Source: Hofstenia miamia
Lineage: Eukaryota; Xenacoelomorpha; Acoela
Length of the DNA stretch: 64,000 nucleotides
Reading direction: 5' to 3'
NCBI GenBank assembly: GCA_004352715.1
Contig: SCFE01000004.1
Coordinates: forward strand, 1,149,706-1,213,705
Part shown: positions 12,778 to 24,036 of the stretch, piece by piece
Layout: every line of letters starts with the position of its first letter
Position numbering within the stretch: position 1 is the first letter of the stretch
The notes under the pieces: model-generated
The model's input: only the letters and a program-made list of their open reading frames with translations
Databases searched by the model: none
What the model was told of the DNA's origin: nothing
Made by a program: the position numbers and the translations under genes

Positions 12778-13777
12778 NNNNNNNNNNNNNNNNNNNNNNN
12801 NNNNNNNNNNNNNNNNNNNNNNNNNNNNNNNNNNNNNNNNNNNNNNNNNNNNNNNNNNNNNNNNNNNNNNNNNNNNNNNNNNNNNNNNNNNNNNNNNNNN
12901 NNNNNNNNNNNNNNNNNNNNNNNNNNNNNNNNNNNNNNNNNNNNNNNNNNNNNNNNNNNNNNNNNNNNNNNNNNNNNNNNNNNNNNNNNNNNNNNNNNNN
13001 NNNNNNNNNNNNNNNNNNNNNNNNNNNNNNNNNNNNNNNNNNNNNNNNNNNNNNNNNNNNNNNNNNNNNNNNNNNNNNNNNNNNNNNNNNNNNNNNNNNN
13101 NNNNNNNNNNNNNNNNNNNNNNNNNNNNNNNNNNNNNNNNNNNNNNNNNNNNNNNNNNNNNNNNNNNNNNNNNNNNNNNNNNNNNNNNNNNNNNNNNNNN
13201 NNNNNNNNNNNNNNNNNNNNNNNNNNNNNNNNNNNNNNNNNNNNNNNNNNNNNNNNNNNNNNNNNNNNNNNNNNNNNNNNNNNNNNNNNNNNNNNNNNNN
13301 NNNNNNNNNNNNNNNNNNNNNNNNNNNNNNNNNNNNNNNNNNNNNNNNNNNNNNNNNNNNNNNNNNNNNNNNNNNNNNNNNNNNNNNNNNNNNNNNNNNN
13401 NNNNNNNNNNNNNNNNNNNNNNNNNNNNNNNNNNNNNNNNNNNNNNNNNNNNNNNNNNNNNNNNNNNNNNNNNNNNNNNNNNNNNNNNNNNNNNNNNNNN
13501 NNNNNNNNNNNNNNNNNNNNNNNNNNNNNNNNNNNNNNNNNNNNNNNNNNNNNNNNNNNNNNNNNNNNNNNNNNNNNNNNNNNNNNNNNNNNNNNNNNNN
13601 NNNNNNNNNNNNNNNNNNNNNNNNNNNNNNNNNNNNNNNNNNNNNNNNNNNNNNNNNNNNNNNNNNNNNNNNNNNNNNNNNNNNNNNNNNNNNNNNNNNN
13701 NNNNNNNNNNNNNNNNNNNNNNNNNNNNNNNNNNNNNNNNNNNNNNNNNNNNNNNNNNNNNNNNNNNNNNNNNNNNN
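12778..13777. other. Assembly gap (1000 N)
   Basis: Exactly 1000 N, probably a placeholder of unknown true length, at the 5' side of the LINE and the left edge of repeat R1. Confidence 1.
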
Positions 13778-14341
13778 GGGTAGGCACCTCATATGTGTAA
13801 TAGGTCTTATTATTTGAGATAATGAATTTGGATCTAAAAAGGGTTAGCCTAATTTGAGCTATCATAGACATGTCTTTTCAATGAGTGAATTGAGGGGAAA
13901 GCTACAACTGATAAGACACCCCTATTGATAACCTTAACTTAGGAGCATGTTGGAAGTCCTGGCTACCAGCTGCACCACACTTTTGAAAGGCTGGTTCATG
14001 CATCTGCTCTGAAATACCTTTAACTGGATCTGATGCAGACTACTCTTGTGCTTGAACATTTAGCTTTCCCTTAACATAATTAAATAACCTGTATACAAAA
14101 TAACAGAGTAAATCCAGTAAATTTCTGTAAACAATTAAACAATCAGCAAGTATCTGTTCTTTAATGTTGTTGACAATTTTCCCTCTTCTTCATCTGCTAA
14201 TTTTTTGTTCAACATCAGCATTAATTAGCTCATGCAAGTTTGTTTTTGGTTACTTTGCCAAACGGTTTGCTGATATAACTAAGGTTGGTACTTTTTATCA
14301 CCATATGAAATCTTGAAACAGACATAGGGAACATTGAGATC
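13778..14341 (+). repeat. Middle-repetitive element R1, copy 1
   Basis: Matches 32277-32430 plus 33164-33460, where a LINE interrupts the second copy. Shared landmarks are TATGTGTAATA, GAATTTGGATCTAAA, GGTTAGCCTA, TGCACCACACTT and CTCTGAAATACCTTTA. The class is unknown. A minus-strand frame (RSKF...YYTYEVP) is partly conserved between the copies, which may mean that R1 once encoded protein. Confidence 0.7.
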
Positions 14342-14606
14342 GACATAGTAAATCGTAATGACAATATGAACAAAAAATTTAGCATGAATGAGGTATACGT
14401 ATCAATTATATCAAAAGAGACATCAAAATTTAGTTTTAGCAGTTGTTTATTGAGTTGTAATCTAGACTAAATGATAAAATATTATACTTGATAAATATTT
14501 TAATGTAAATATGAGAAAATATTAAATGACCCATCTAATGTTATTAATCTTCATACCTCATTCATGCTAAATGTTTGTTCATATTGTCATATTATTTGCT
14601 AATGTC
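14342..14606. repeat. Inverted repeat, arms about 54 bp, loop about 156 bp
   Basis: 14342-14396 pairs with 14553-14606. The core GACAATATGAAC ... TTAGCATGAATGAGGTAT is nearly perfect in both arms. The right arm stops exactly at an assembly gap, which suggests that the hairpin may have impeded assembly. Confidence 0.85.
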
Positions 14607-15536
14607 NNNNNNNNNNNNNNNNNNNNNNNNNNNNNNNNNNNNNNNNNNNNNNNNNNNNNNNNNNNNNNNNNNNNNNNNNNNNNNNNNNNNNNNNNNNNNN
14701 NNNNNNNNNNNNNNNNNNNNNNNNNNNNNNNNNNNNNNNNNNNNNNNNNNNNNNNNNNNNNNNNNNNNNNNNNNNNNNNNNNNNNNNNNNNNNNNNNNNN
14801 NNNNNNNNNNNNNNNNNNNNNNNNNNNNNNNNNNNNNNNNNNNNNNNNNNNNNNNNNNNNNNNNNNNNNNNNNNNNNNNNNNNNNNNNNNNNNNNNNNNN
14901 NNNNNNNNNNNNNNNNNNNNNNNNNNNNNNNNNNNNNNNNNNNNNNNNNNNNNNNNNNNNNNNNNNNNNNNNNNNNNNNNNNNNNNNNNNNNNNNNNNNN
15001 NNNNNNNNNNNNNNNNNNNNNNNNNNNNNNNNNNNNNNNNNNNNNNNNNNNNNNNNNNNNNNNNNNNNNNNNNNNNNNNNNNNNNNNNNNNNNNNNNNNN
15101 NNNNNNNNNNNNNNNNNNNNNNNNNNNNNNNNNNNNNNNNNNNNNNNNNNNNNNNNNNNNNNNNNNNNNNNNNNNNNNNNNNNNNNNNNNNNNNNNNNNN
15201 NNNNNNNNNNNNNNNNNNNNNNNNNNNNNNNNNNNNNNNNNNNNNNNNNNNNNNNNNNNNNNNNNNNNNNNNNNNNNNNNNNNNNNNNNNNNNNNNNNNN
15301 NNNNNNNNNNNNNNNNNNNNNNNNNNNNNNNNNNNNNNNNNNNNNNNNNNNNNNNNNNNNNNNNNNNNNNNNNNNNNNNNNNNNNNNNNNNNNNNNNNNN
15401 NNNNNNNNNNNNNNNNNNNNNNNNNNNNNNNNNNNNNNNNNNNNNNNNNNNNNNNNNNNNNNNNNNNNNNNNNNNNNNNNNNNNNNNNNNNNNNNNNNNN
15501 NNNNNNNNNNNNNNNNNNNNNNNNNNNNNNNNNNNN
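14607..15536. other. Assembly gap (930 N)
   Basis: Run of N between an inverted repeat and a (TA)n tract. Confidence 1.

Positions 15537-15569
<33 letters not shown>
15537..15569. repeat. (TA)n microsatellite
   Basis: Dinucleotide tract at the gap edge. Confidence 0.9.
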
Positions 15570-15570
<1 letters not shown>

Positions 15571-17129
15571 TATTGGAAAAAGCATAGTTTTAACATGAAT
15601 TGTCCATAATATAGCCACAAATATTAAGCACACTAATATACGAGATTATCTCAACCTAAAAATGATTGGATTAAATGTCCACATTTATAGGTTTCATATC
15701 CATTTCAGTCTTAATCCGATTTCACTTAATTAGAACAAAATAATTTAGATTTTTATGCTCTTAGACCTACGAATTCGTTCCACAAAATGTTGGTGTTTGA
15801 GATTCTCGGTCTAAATCCATGTTTGTGGAGAACCACTACAATAAATTGAATAAATTGAAGCATTGCCATCAATCTATGGCTTTCGGTAATATAGCTTTAC
15901 AGAATACTAGATCTGATTGATAGATGCACCCATGAATGATATAAGATCTAGAATTGAAGGTCACTAGAATCATTGAATTGCAATTTATTACTGCTCGCGA
16001 CCATTGTTAATATACTTGATGAACTGGTATGTGTGAGTATAACAATAATTTGTATTCCAGCAATTTAGCCTTTAATGTCAGGACTTCTCTCGAAAAAAGT
16101 ATTGCCAATTGAACAAAGTCTGTCGTTAGAACTTTTTAATCACAATGGAATGTACTCGCGTTACTCTAAATGTTTTCCTATTTCAAGATATCTGTGACTA
16201 AGTTTCGAGCAAAACCGTTAGCCTTAGAATATGCCATTCATCCCACAAAGTATTTCTCTTAAGTTAAAGTAGAGCTTTGCGGTAGCATTGTCTGTCATGG
16301 CCGTTGCATCTGGTTCCGTAGAACCGGGAACAGTTACTGGGCCTAGAAGTAAACATTTGGGACCGATTACAAGATTGGATCAGGATTTGCTTTAAGGAAT
16401 CACCAAAACCAATTTCTAAGGTACAAAAACATCTTAAAAGTTAAGACCGTCGTTAAACCATTGCTTAAGGTACTTATAACACACTTGACTAATTAACTCA
16501 CTTATTATTTGGTTCTTTACTCCTTTGACGCGTCATCAATGAACATTTACCTTTGCAAAGATTAGCTTTTGTATTTTTAAATATGAATGCTTTTGGAAAT
16601 ATATTTCATTTTTTTACTATTTGACATTTACCAGACGGGGACCAAAGCCGAAAAGTCGACTAGAGGGCCCTGCACCAGTTAACTGGACTTAATTTTAAAC
16701 ATGTGACTAGTATCGAAAATGGAGCAACACCAAAAATCCTTGGTCCTGCAATGCTCTATCGTTAAGTCTCTAAGTAGTGATGTGTAAATAATGTTTTAAC
16801 CGTGATGTGCTAAACATCCGTCAGTTAAGTGGCTACAACTGGAAGACAGGAAATTCACGCCAGAAAAACAAGCACACTTCTTAGGGGAATGCTACAAATT
16901 CAATAAGTTGATAGGTAAAAATGCAATCGCAAGCAACACCATCAACAAATTGCGTTTTACGTTAATGCAGCTGTAGACCCAATCGCTAATTGACCCTGAG
17001 AATTTCTTTACGAAAATATCATATTTTAAATAACAGTGTTATTTGTGAATTTAACATTAAAGGCTTGCATTTTACGCAAAGTTATTACTAAGGCGACCCA
17101 ATTTTGACTAAAAATTACAATTTTTTTAC
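15570..17129. other. Intergenic DNA, no gene seen
   Basis: No open frame with family resemblance. Slightly GC-richer patches near 16290-16390 and 16630-16680 (for example CAGACGGGGACC) could be old transposon ends but lack a visible partner. Confidence 0.45.
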
Positions 17130-17430
17130 CTAACGAATGTTCAATTTTGACTTTATATTGACTTGAGTGTAAAAACTGGGATTAAGGAGAAAACACAATT
17201 TTATTATTATTAAAATGGAAGATAAAGTACTTCCACAAGTTTTCAGGCAGAAAGTTTTAATCTTTGCACAAAATTTTTTCAGGAGAATGAAGCTTCTTTC
17301 AGCCGAACATGGCGTAGCGGTGCACGATTCTAATTTTGCAAATATGGCTGGACTGATATCTGGTATAGTACAATTGTTCAGCAAGTCGTTTTCGTCGATT
17401 CTTAGCTGGATATAATCCCGAAGTGCACAT
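17130..17430 (-). pseudogene. hAT-superfamily transposase C-terminal relic
   Basis: The minus-strand frame 17384-17130 contains FAKLESCTATPCSAERSFIL followed by basic residues. This fits the hAT dimerisation domain (a small-residue loop, then xERSFS-x-LK). The frame is short and ends without the usual leucine-rich tail. No 8-bp target duplication or terminal repeat was identified. Confidence 0.45.
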
Positions 17431-17835
17431 CGATCTTCAATAAGTCAAAGCACTGCAAGTCTTTGTATGTTTGGACTTAGAATATTTACGGGATTCTACT
17501 TTGTCAAATAGTTCCAAAAGACCACTATAAAAAGGGTAATGTTGCAATGCCAGCAATTTACTTCGGATTGCTAGTAAATAATGAGCATAGTATCCTATGA
17601 AGGCTCAGCCATGTACCTCACCTTGTAATCATTGGAATTTATATGTTTCTGTGAGCAAGATATTGAAAATAACTGGATTTAAGTTTGCTTTTATCCATAT
17701 TTAAACTATCATGCACATAATGCAGACTATTGGTAGCCGAAGTTTTGTCAGTAGACCTAATCCAAGGGCTTCTAAATACAGGGCTGCTCACTTGAGAAAA
17801 TGGGAGGTGTTCAGGAAGGCCTAAGAGATTTTTAT
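17431..17835. other. Intergenic DNA, no gene seen
   Basis: No coding or RNA feature recognised. Confidence 0.45.
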
Positions 17836-17968
17836 GAAACTTTGTTAACTAGAGTAGTTTTTGATGTTGAATTCGAAAATGAACTTAATTTTTTGATTTA
17901 AGGTCTATGTTGACAGGTACCGGCTGATACTCAAAATATTCAAAAATGTTAATTATTGTGATTAATTA
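17836..17968 (+). repeat. Left arm of foldback that carries a THAP exon
   Basis: About 133 bp, inverted relative to 18707-18837. The strongest shared block surrounds CAGGTACCGGCTGATACTCA (CCGGTACCGGCTGATACTCA in the other arm's complement). Confidence 0.85.
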
Positions 17969-18298
17969 GGTATTGTAATCTATTCAAGCAGCTATATTAT
18001 ATCTTAAAATTAAAATACATCATTAATTTTGTAAAGCTGAATGTTAATCTTGATGGGTGAGAATTTTAATAATATTTTAACTAAAATCTCAAATTGCACT
18101 TAAAACCAAATACATATATATATAAGAGTGAAGTCCAGCAACAAAGAGTGAAGGTTGCAGCTCCTTCATGATACCCCCACCTGTGAGTGGATAATATTCA
18201 TATGGAAGGGGACTGGAAATCTGTTATTCATAACATTTCCTAATTGAAGTATAATATAAGTTTTTGTTATCATTAAATAATGACTAGTTCAACATTAC

Positions 18299-18492
18299 CT
18301 TTTACGTGGATTTCCAGGCCAATGTCTATTGCAGATAAAAACGTTCTTTGGAAGGCTTTCTCGACGGTTCGGTATTGCCCTCAAATACTCTTCTTTCAAG
18401 TCAGGATTTTCTGGTAATTTAAAAACTGGAATGTACTTCCTTGTTGATGTATAATTTGATTTGCATTTGTAAATACTGCATTTATTTGGCAT
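18299..18492 (-). pseudogene. THAP zinc-finger exon (P-element-like), first coding exon only
   Basis: Sixty-five residues from ATG 18492-18490 to a splice donor (AAAAG then GTAATG). The C2CH ligands are complete: C5, C10, C54 and H57, with 43 residues between the second and third ligand, as in THAP domains. The FKLPENPDLK segment fits the THAP core, but the usual tryptophan of the helix is tyrosine (residue 36). A TTTTAG acceptor precedes the ATG by one base, implying an upstream non-coding exon. It is about 95 percent identical to the damaged exon at 9868-10034 and keeps the 26-30 bp lost there. The following intron is cut off near 18196, so the rest of the transposase is absent. Alone it could bind DNA but could not transpose. 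Confidence 0.8.
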
Positions 18493-18706
18493 TCTAAAAC
18501 AATGTACATCATATAGCAACTGTTCTATTGCTTTATTCATGCAGTATAACATAAGTCAATAATCAAATGCTTTCCGTAATTAGAGAACCATAACATGAAC
18601 GAGCTCTCTGTAATTGTAAAGCTAATAGCTAAAAAAAATTGGGGAGCCTTTTCCGGAATCATTTATAATAATATACAAAGGTTTTGTTTGAAGGAATAAC
18701 AATATT

Positions 18707-18837
18707 AAATTTATCACAATTAATATTTGTGAACATTTTGAGTATCAGCCGGTACCGGTCAACGTAGACCCTAAATCAAAAAATTAAGTGCGTTTTCGAA
18801 TCCAGCATCAAAAACTACTCTAGATAACAAAGTTTCA
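18707..18837 (-). repeat. Right arm of foldback that carries a THAP exon
   Basis: Reverse-complement partner of 17836-17968. Its outer end touches the (GAA)n tail of the neighbouring LINE at 18838. Confidence 0.85.
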
Positions 18838-19470
18838 GAAGAAGAAGAAGAAAAATCTATATTCAGAAATTGTTTTAACAATAAATAGAAATACTGATAA
18901 CAAATTCTGAAAGCGTCAAGAAAGTAATACAAAATTGTTTTAAGCTTACAATACAGCAAACTACAATATTTACAAATAAAAAGGTTAACTTGGGCTATGA
19001 CGATTGCTAGTTTCTATTAATAGAGTAATCAGGATTATAAAATTTATAACCTCGCCATTTCAATTTTTTTATTTTGTTATACCTGTGTAGTTAATATTTA
19101 ATTCTTTAGTAATATGTTTATATTTAAATGCTTTCTTGTATATGTTGTTAACCTTAGATAAAGATGTTTCTGATTCACCTGCATATAGTGTATGCCGTAA
19201 ATTATAATAGAATTAACTAGAGAATTAGACAAAATTTCAGCTTCGGCTTGCTTTAAAATTTTTTTACGTTTAATATGTAGAAATTTCTCATTGATATTTT
19301 ATAAACTTTAGCAATACGTTCTTAAATGAAATCTTATTTATGGTAAATCCAAGATATTTCATTGTTGTTACTGAGGAATAGCAATCAATTTTAGATATAT
19401 TATCAACAAATTTTCTCTTCAAGGACAATCATTTCCAGCGATTTGATCTTATTGTTAATTGAATGGGGCA
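18838..19470 (-). mobile_element. LINE family A 3' fragment, minus strand
   Basis: The (GAA)n tract at 18838-18851 is the reverse complement of the family's (TTC)n 3' tail. Inward lie the 3' UTR, the terminal codons (GYKFYNPD-like, 19010-19060) and the RT thumb (19080-19210, nearly identical to 10640-10778). Farther in is the TTMKYLGFTINK box near 19370. An internal deletion joins the C-terminus to the thumb, and stops disrupt the frame. Confidence 0.8.
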
Positions 19471-19840
19471 TGACAGATTTCAACTGTTAGAGAGTTTTCT
19501 ATACCCAGAATTTCAATCATCAGCTAAAAATCGAGAGCCAATTAACTATCATAGGGCATTAAGTTTGAAGCCAATAATTTTATGCAAAAAAATGAAATTT
19601 AGTCAAAATGCCCGATTTCGTCTAAACTAACTATAAAATGTGCAAAGAAGGGTTACAATCACCAGGGTATTTGATTGTTAGTGGCCTCATTGTGATTGGC
19701 TGGGTTTCATTGAAACAGTAAATTTGCTCGTTTTTGAATGCACTCTTACGTGTATGCATGTATACTCGGCGAAAGCTAATTGTATAAACACGTCTAAATT
19801 CCGACTTTAGAAGCATAACTTATGCATATACACACAATTT
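19471..19840. other. Intergenic DNA, no gene seen
   Basis: Short frames only, none recognised. Confidence 0.45.
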
Positions 19841-20335
19841 TTATAAGATAGGATAAGATAAGATTAGCTAATCATCATTAGTAGAAGTAAATAGAATTGA
19901 TGGCTTCTTATAATAGCGTCATAATAAAAAACAAACATTTTACAAACCTATAAATTGGCAAACAGGCTAAGATATGACTAAGTTCTCGTAGTCATGTAAT
20001 CACTATTATAGAATTTGTACTATGCCCAAGACCTTCCTGAGATTAACTTTTGCTTATGAATAAATCTTTTCAAACAATTTCGGAATTCTTTCAATTTTTA
20101 ATACGCTTAATTTCGTTAGGTAGATTATTCCATTGCCTTATGCCTAAGTTTTATCTTATCATAAAGAGAATTTGTTTAGTAGCTTTGAAAAATAATGTAG
20201 CAATATTGATTTGTTTTAAGTGTTGAGGAGAGGGCAACGTTTCCAAAATATAATTTTTGGTGTTAAGAAAATTTTTGCAAACATTGAGGACCCATTTATA
20301 GTGCAGCTAAAGTTTATTTATCAATGATGTCATCA
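19841..20335 (-). mobile_element. LINE family C 3' fragment, minus strand
   Basis: GATAAGATAAGAT at 19848-19862 is the complement of the TTATC tail seen at 7056. The next 480 bases match the complement of 6500-7050, including the final codons, but with frameshifts. It is an older, 5'-truncated copy of the element at 5990-7078. Confidence 0.8.
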
Positions 20336-23300
20336 AATATCAAAACAGTACAGTTAATAGTAAGTTAAAGCTAAGATTATATTATTCTAAGATTGAAGTG
20401 AAAATCTAAAAATGGGAAAATCCCTAAACAATTGGTCAGTTAGTAATGGTTGCATAAGTAAAATTAAGTTCTTCCATAATTTGCATGATAGGAAACAAAT
20501 CTTAATTGGATGCAAAATGCAATTCATCAGAACAACTCCATTTAAAGAGTACATCATGATAATATCCGTTACTGTGGAAGTTATAATTTGTTGTTTGAAA
20601 TTTATTTTATGTATCTACACAAAACATTTAGGAAAAATACCTCGAATATTTTCTCTATACATAAAGGTGTCCAAATTTTAAGTATTTTACCTAAGATCTA
20701 GATGGCAATTTTTAGGAAAAAATCTAGGTGTTATTTTAGGTGTTAAGAGTGTACCTATGAGTAATTGTGGAGAAAAAGTACATTATAGCGAAGAAAAGCG
20801 AAATGCAAAATTTTCAATTTTATAGATTATAGATATATATCAAAGTTACCTGCTTGGAAATATTTGGATGTACTTTGAAATTTAGTTGAATTTTAAGATA
20901 AATTATAAACAAGTTTTAGCTATTAGTGAAATTTGATTCTATCTAATACTAATATATTTTAAATACGAACGTCATTTGTTGGTAAAACAACTACACTCAA
21001 ATTAAATTTCATTTTACTATCATATTTTTGAGAATTTTTATAGATTTGTAATAATTTTAACATATTTTTTATTAGTATCATGTTCGTTACTACATTTTTA
21101 TTGATAATACAATGTTATACAGAATAATCAATTTCAAATCGGAACAATTTTTTTATTATAATCTCAAATAATTTCTATGAGTTCTAAGTTTTTAATTGTT
21201 ATGTTTTAAAAAACTACTTATAGTAATAAGATTCAATACAAAAATGATAACAATGTAGACATGAATATCGCAAAATAAAATCTTTATTGAAAGTTTTTCA
21301 TAAACATCTTTTAATATGAGTGGAATAATTGGTACAATTATTCACCAAACTAACATTGATGTTCTCATATACAATAAGATCGATGAAACGAAGGTGAAAT
21401 GTCTTATTAGCAAATCCACTGGTCCTTCTCAATCACGATCGAACTCATTTGATCTGCTAAGTCTCTTTTGACTCCAGTTTTCAAACTCGACTATCCTTTG
21501 ATTAATTGAAATCGATGCAGAATAAGCCAAATGTACTGTTTCAAACAGCAATTACAAATTTATACAGAATTACATTTTATCAGAAAAATATCTGCTGAGG
21601 TGAAGCAAAATGCAAGCTTCACATAAACAGAGACGTCCTATTTTTTCACACATTATCAGTTATATGAATCATAGATATACAATCTTTCGATGGAAAAGTT
21701 TTTTCTCCTATTCAAATATTTTGGCGAAAGTGACTAAAAAAGACTAAAATATATTGGAATTTGTACATTGTCTTATATTACTATAAAGTTGTTTATCAAT
21801 AATAGAACATCCAAACATATTTTTACACCATAAAAAGTATGAAGTATATCAACAAAAAATTATTCCGAAATCAATGTTGGAAAGGTATAGATGAGATTTG
21901 ACTTCTAAGCAGCAAAGTATTCAAAATATGTGGAAGTGGGGTGCAGTGTTATTAGCATTGTCATAAAAGAAATTTGGACATTTAAATATTGTAATTTTTT
22001 TTGGATGGAGCAGTAGAATTCGCGAAGATGAGCCTGACTACATTTCTGAATTAGGAAATGCAATTTTTCAAGTAGATTAATCATACAATCAATTGACAAT
22101 ATTGTGTACTTTCACGAATAGAGAATTTGCATTATAGAAATTTGTGCAAATGAATATAGGATTTAAGAAGAATACCGTAACACTATGATTACGCACCATT
22201 TTCCTCAGAATATCATTTCCTAAGTAAGAACAAGAGACGGGAACTCCGTTCTCCCGCGAAGCTTCTATTGAGATTAGATTATAACAGCTAAATTGGAAAA
22301 AACAGTTTTATAAAGCTAACATTGCGAGATTGCCTGCACTTTCAAATGTAATTGCGACGTCAATTTTTTTCAGCCCAAACATCAAGTGTGTAATCACAAT
22401 GTGATTTACTTTCACATGGACTGACTATCAACAACATGTGGTCACATGAGTCCATTGAATTGCTGTTTTGCAATTAGTAATACAAATACACTTCAAAGTT
22501 GTTATTTCATCTCGGTCTCGACGGTATACCGAAAAAACCGAGTTTTCGTTTTCTTTGCAGAAACAGTCGCCTATGTTATTTCCAAGAAACGATGCAGTCT
22601 TTCTTGGAGCAAACAATACTTGTCAAGTTGAAGCGTAATTCGATTTTACTTGATAAAATAATATATTTAGTGTTGTGAAAACATAAGGATACCTGGTGGG
22701 CTAAAAATGTGCGGGAAATTTGTCATATTAAAATATTATTTGTAATTCTTTATCTAATTTGTTATAGTAATTGGCTTTATAATAAAACAAAGCACACAGA
22801 GAAATTGTCGTAATTCTTCTTTGAATATGATTAAAAAATTTCATTCTGCCGTCAGATAATCACTAAATTGTCTGATTAAATGAATCGTTTTCAAATTCTC
22901 TACACCCAAATCAATCAAAAGTATACTATTTCAGAAAGTTTACATTAAATTTTTGAGAACGCATTTTAAGCACTATTTTTCGAAAAACACCAAGTGTGGA
23001 ATATCCTAGATACATATGCAACGAATAAATTTTAGGTAATTTTTATGGTACATATGACAAATTTGCTACTCTATTAAATTTTTTGAGTTTGTTTTTATCA
23101 TAATTGTTAAATATAAACACTGAAAAATATATTTTCAGTCATTGTTGAATTATTCGTATTTCTTTGAGTTGTACCAATTTCAATAATTTTCAACGGCAAT
23201 CTATTAAACAAGACACATTTATTTAGACTCACACAGTGTAATTAACTTGTAATGTCAACATATCTACAGTTTTGAAAATATTGAACAACCCACGTGTTTA

Positions 23301-23700
23301 CTTAATCAAAAATGATTTCTAGGTATTTTTTTCGACTTTGATAATCAAAGTAAGCATGAAATTGCCAATTATCAATTGCCATTCCACTAAACCAGTGGAT
23401 TGTTAAAGGAAAGAATATCAAGGAATTAATATAATGGGCTAATAGGATGTGAAATTACTTACTTACAATTATTGAACTTTCTTGGTTGTAAAATCAAGTG
23501 CTTATTAAAATAGTTAGTTTGAATTTGCCTTAATAAACAGTAAAACAATACAATGTCTAAGAATGTATATTTCATAACAAATCGAAGTTCAAGCATCTGC
23601 TAGCAGAATTATATTAAAAATTGCGAACGATTTTTAACTATCTGAGGAAAAAAACCTTTTTTACATTTAAAAAACAGTATATTTAGTAAAATTTTACAAC
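20336..23700. other. AT-rich intergenic DNA, no gene seen
   Basis: About 3.4 kb without a recognisable coding region, RNA gene, tandem array or transposon end. Open frames of 60-90 codons occur at chance level for this composition. Confidence 0.5.
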
Positions 23701-23704
23701 TAAA

Positions 23705-23710
23705 TTTATT
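23705..23710 (-). terminator. Polyadenylation signal of COX6B
   Basis: AATAAA on the minus strand, 11 bases after the stop codon, implying a very short 3' UTR. Confidence 0.7.
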
Positions 23711-23721
23711 CGAGAAAATGT

Positions 23722-24036
23722 TTACTGGAACTTGAGAGGAAATCGGCCAGTTTCAACTTGGTCTTGCCAGTTAGAAACCCAATCACCAGGACAAAGATCC
23801 GTGTACACCATTTTAAAATATTGACAAGGGACGAAATCATCACCTTTCTTTTGAATACAGCGATTGTAATCAACAAAATTTTGCCAACAATGACGAGTTT
23901 GGTTTTGATTGGGAAAACGAGCATCAAAAGGCGCGGCCGTATATTTACGCAAAGCACGAATAGCGTGCCTTTCAGCAGTTGATTTCGCATCTATTTCATG
24001 TTGTTTTAATTCCGATGGAGATAATATATCAGCCAT
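23722..24036 (-). CDS. COX6B: Cytochrome c oxidase subunit 6B
   Basis: An intact 104-residue frame encodes the peripheral COX6B subunit. This protein caps complex IV on the intermembrane-space side and helps hold the dimer. The diagnostic core runs APFDARFPNQNQTRHCWQNF. Cysteines C50 and C60 form CX9C and C71 and C82 form CX10C, the COX6B pattern imported by the MIA40 relay and oxidised to a helical hairpin. The WVSNW motif and short C-terminus (RFPLKFQ) also fit. The N-terminus before the core is about 15 residues longer than in mammalian COX6B1. No targeting peptide is needed. CTATTTTAG on the minus strand sits one base before the ATG, so a 5' UTR intron is likely. The gene is single-copy here and looks functional. 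Confidence 0.95.
   Translation of the reverse strand: MADILSPSELKQHEIDAKSTAERHAIRALRKYTAAPFDARFPNQNQTRHCWQNFVDYNRCIQKKGDDFVPCQYFKMVYTDLCPGDWVSNWQDQVETGRFPLKFQ

Noticed and set aside
10726-15633. Open frames of 330-550 codons crossing 10779-11735, 12778-13777 and 14607-15536
   Set aside because: They are mostly translated N. Only the short real parts (LINE endonuclease and ORF1 end) have support.
17215-17415. Plus-strand frame MEDKVLPQVFRQKVL...
   Set aside because: It is the shadow of the minus-strand hAT relic, which has the recognisable dimerisation motif.
20412-20681. 89-codon plus-strand frame with a hydrophobic C-terminal half
   Set aside because: No conserved motif and no nearby gene structure.
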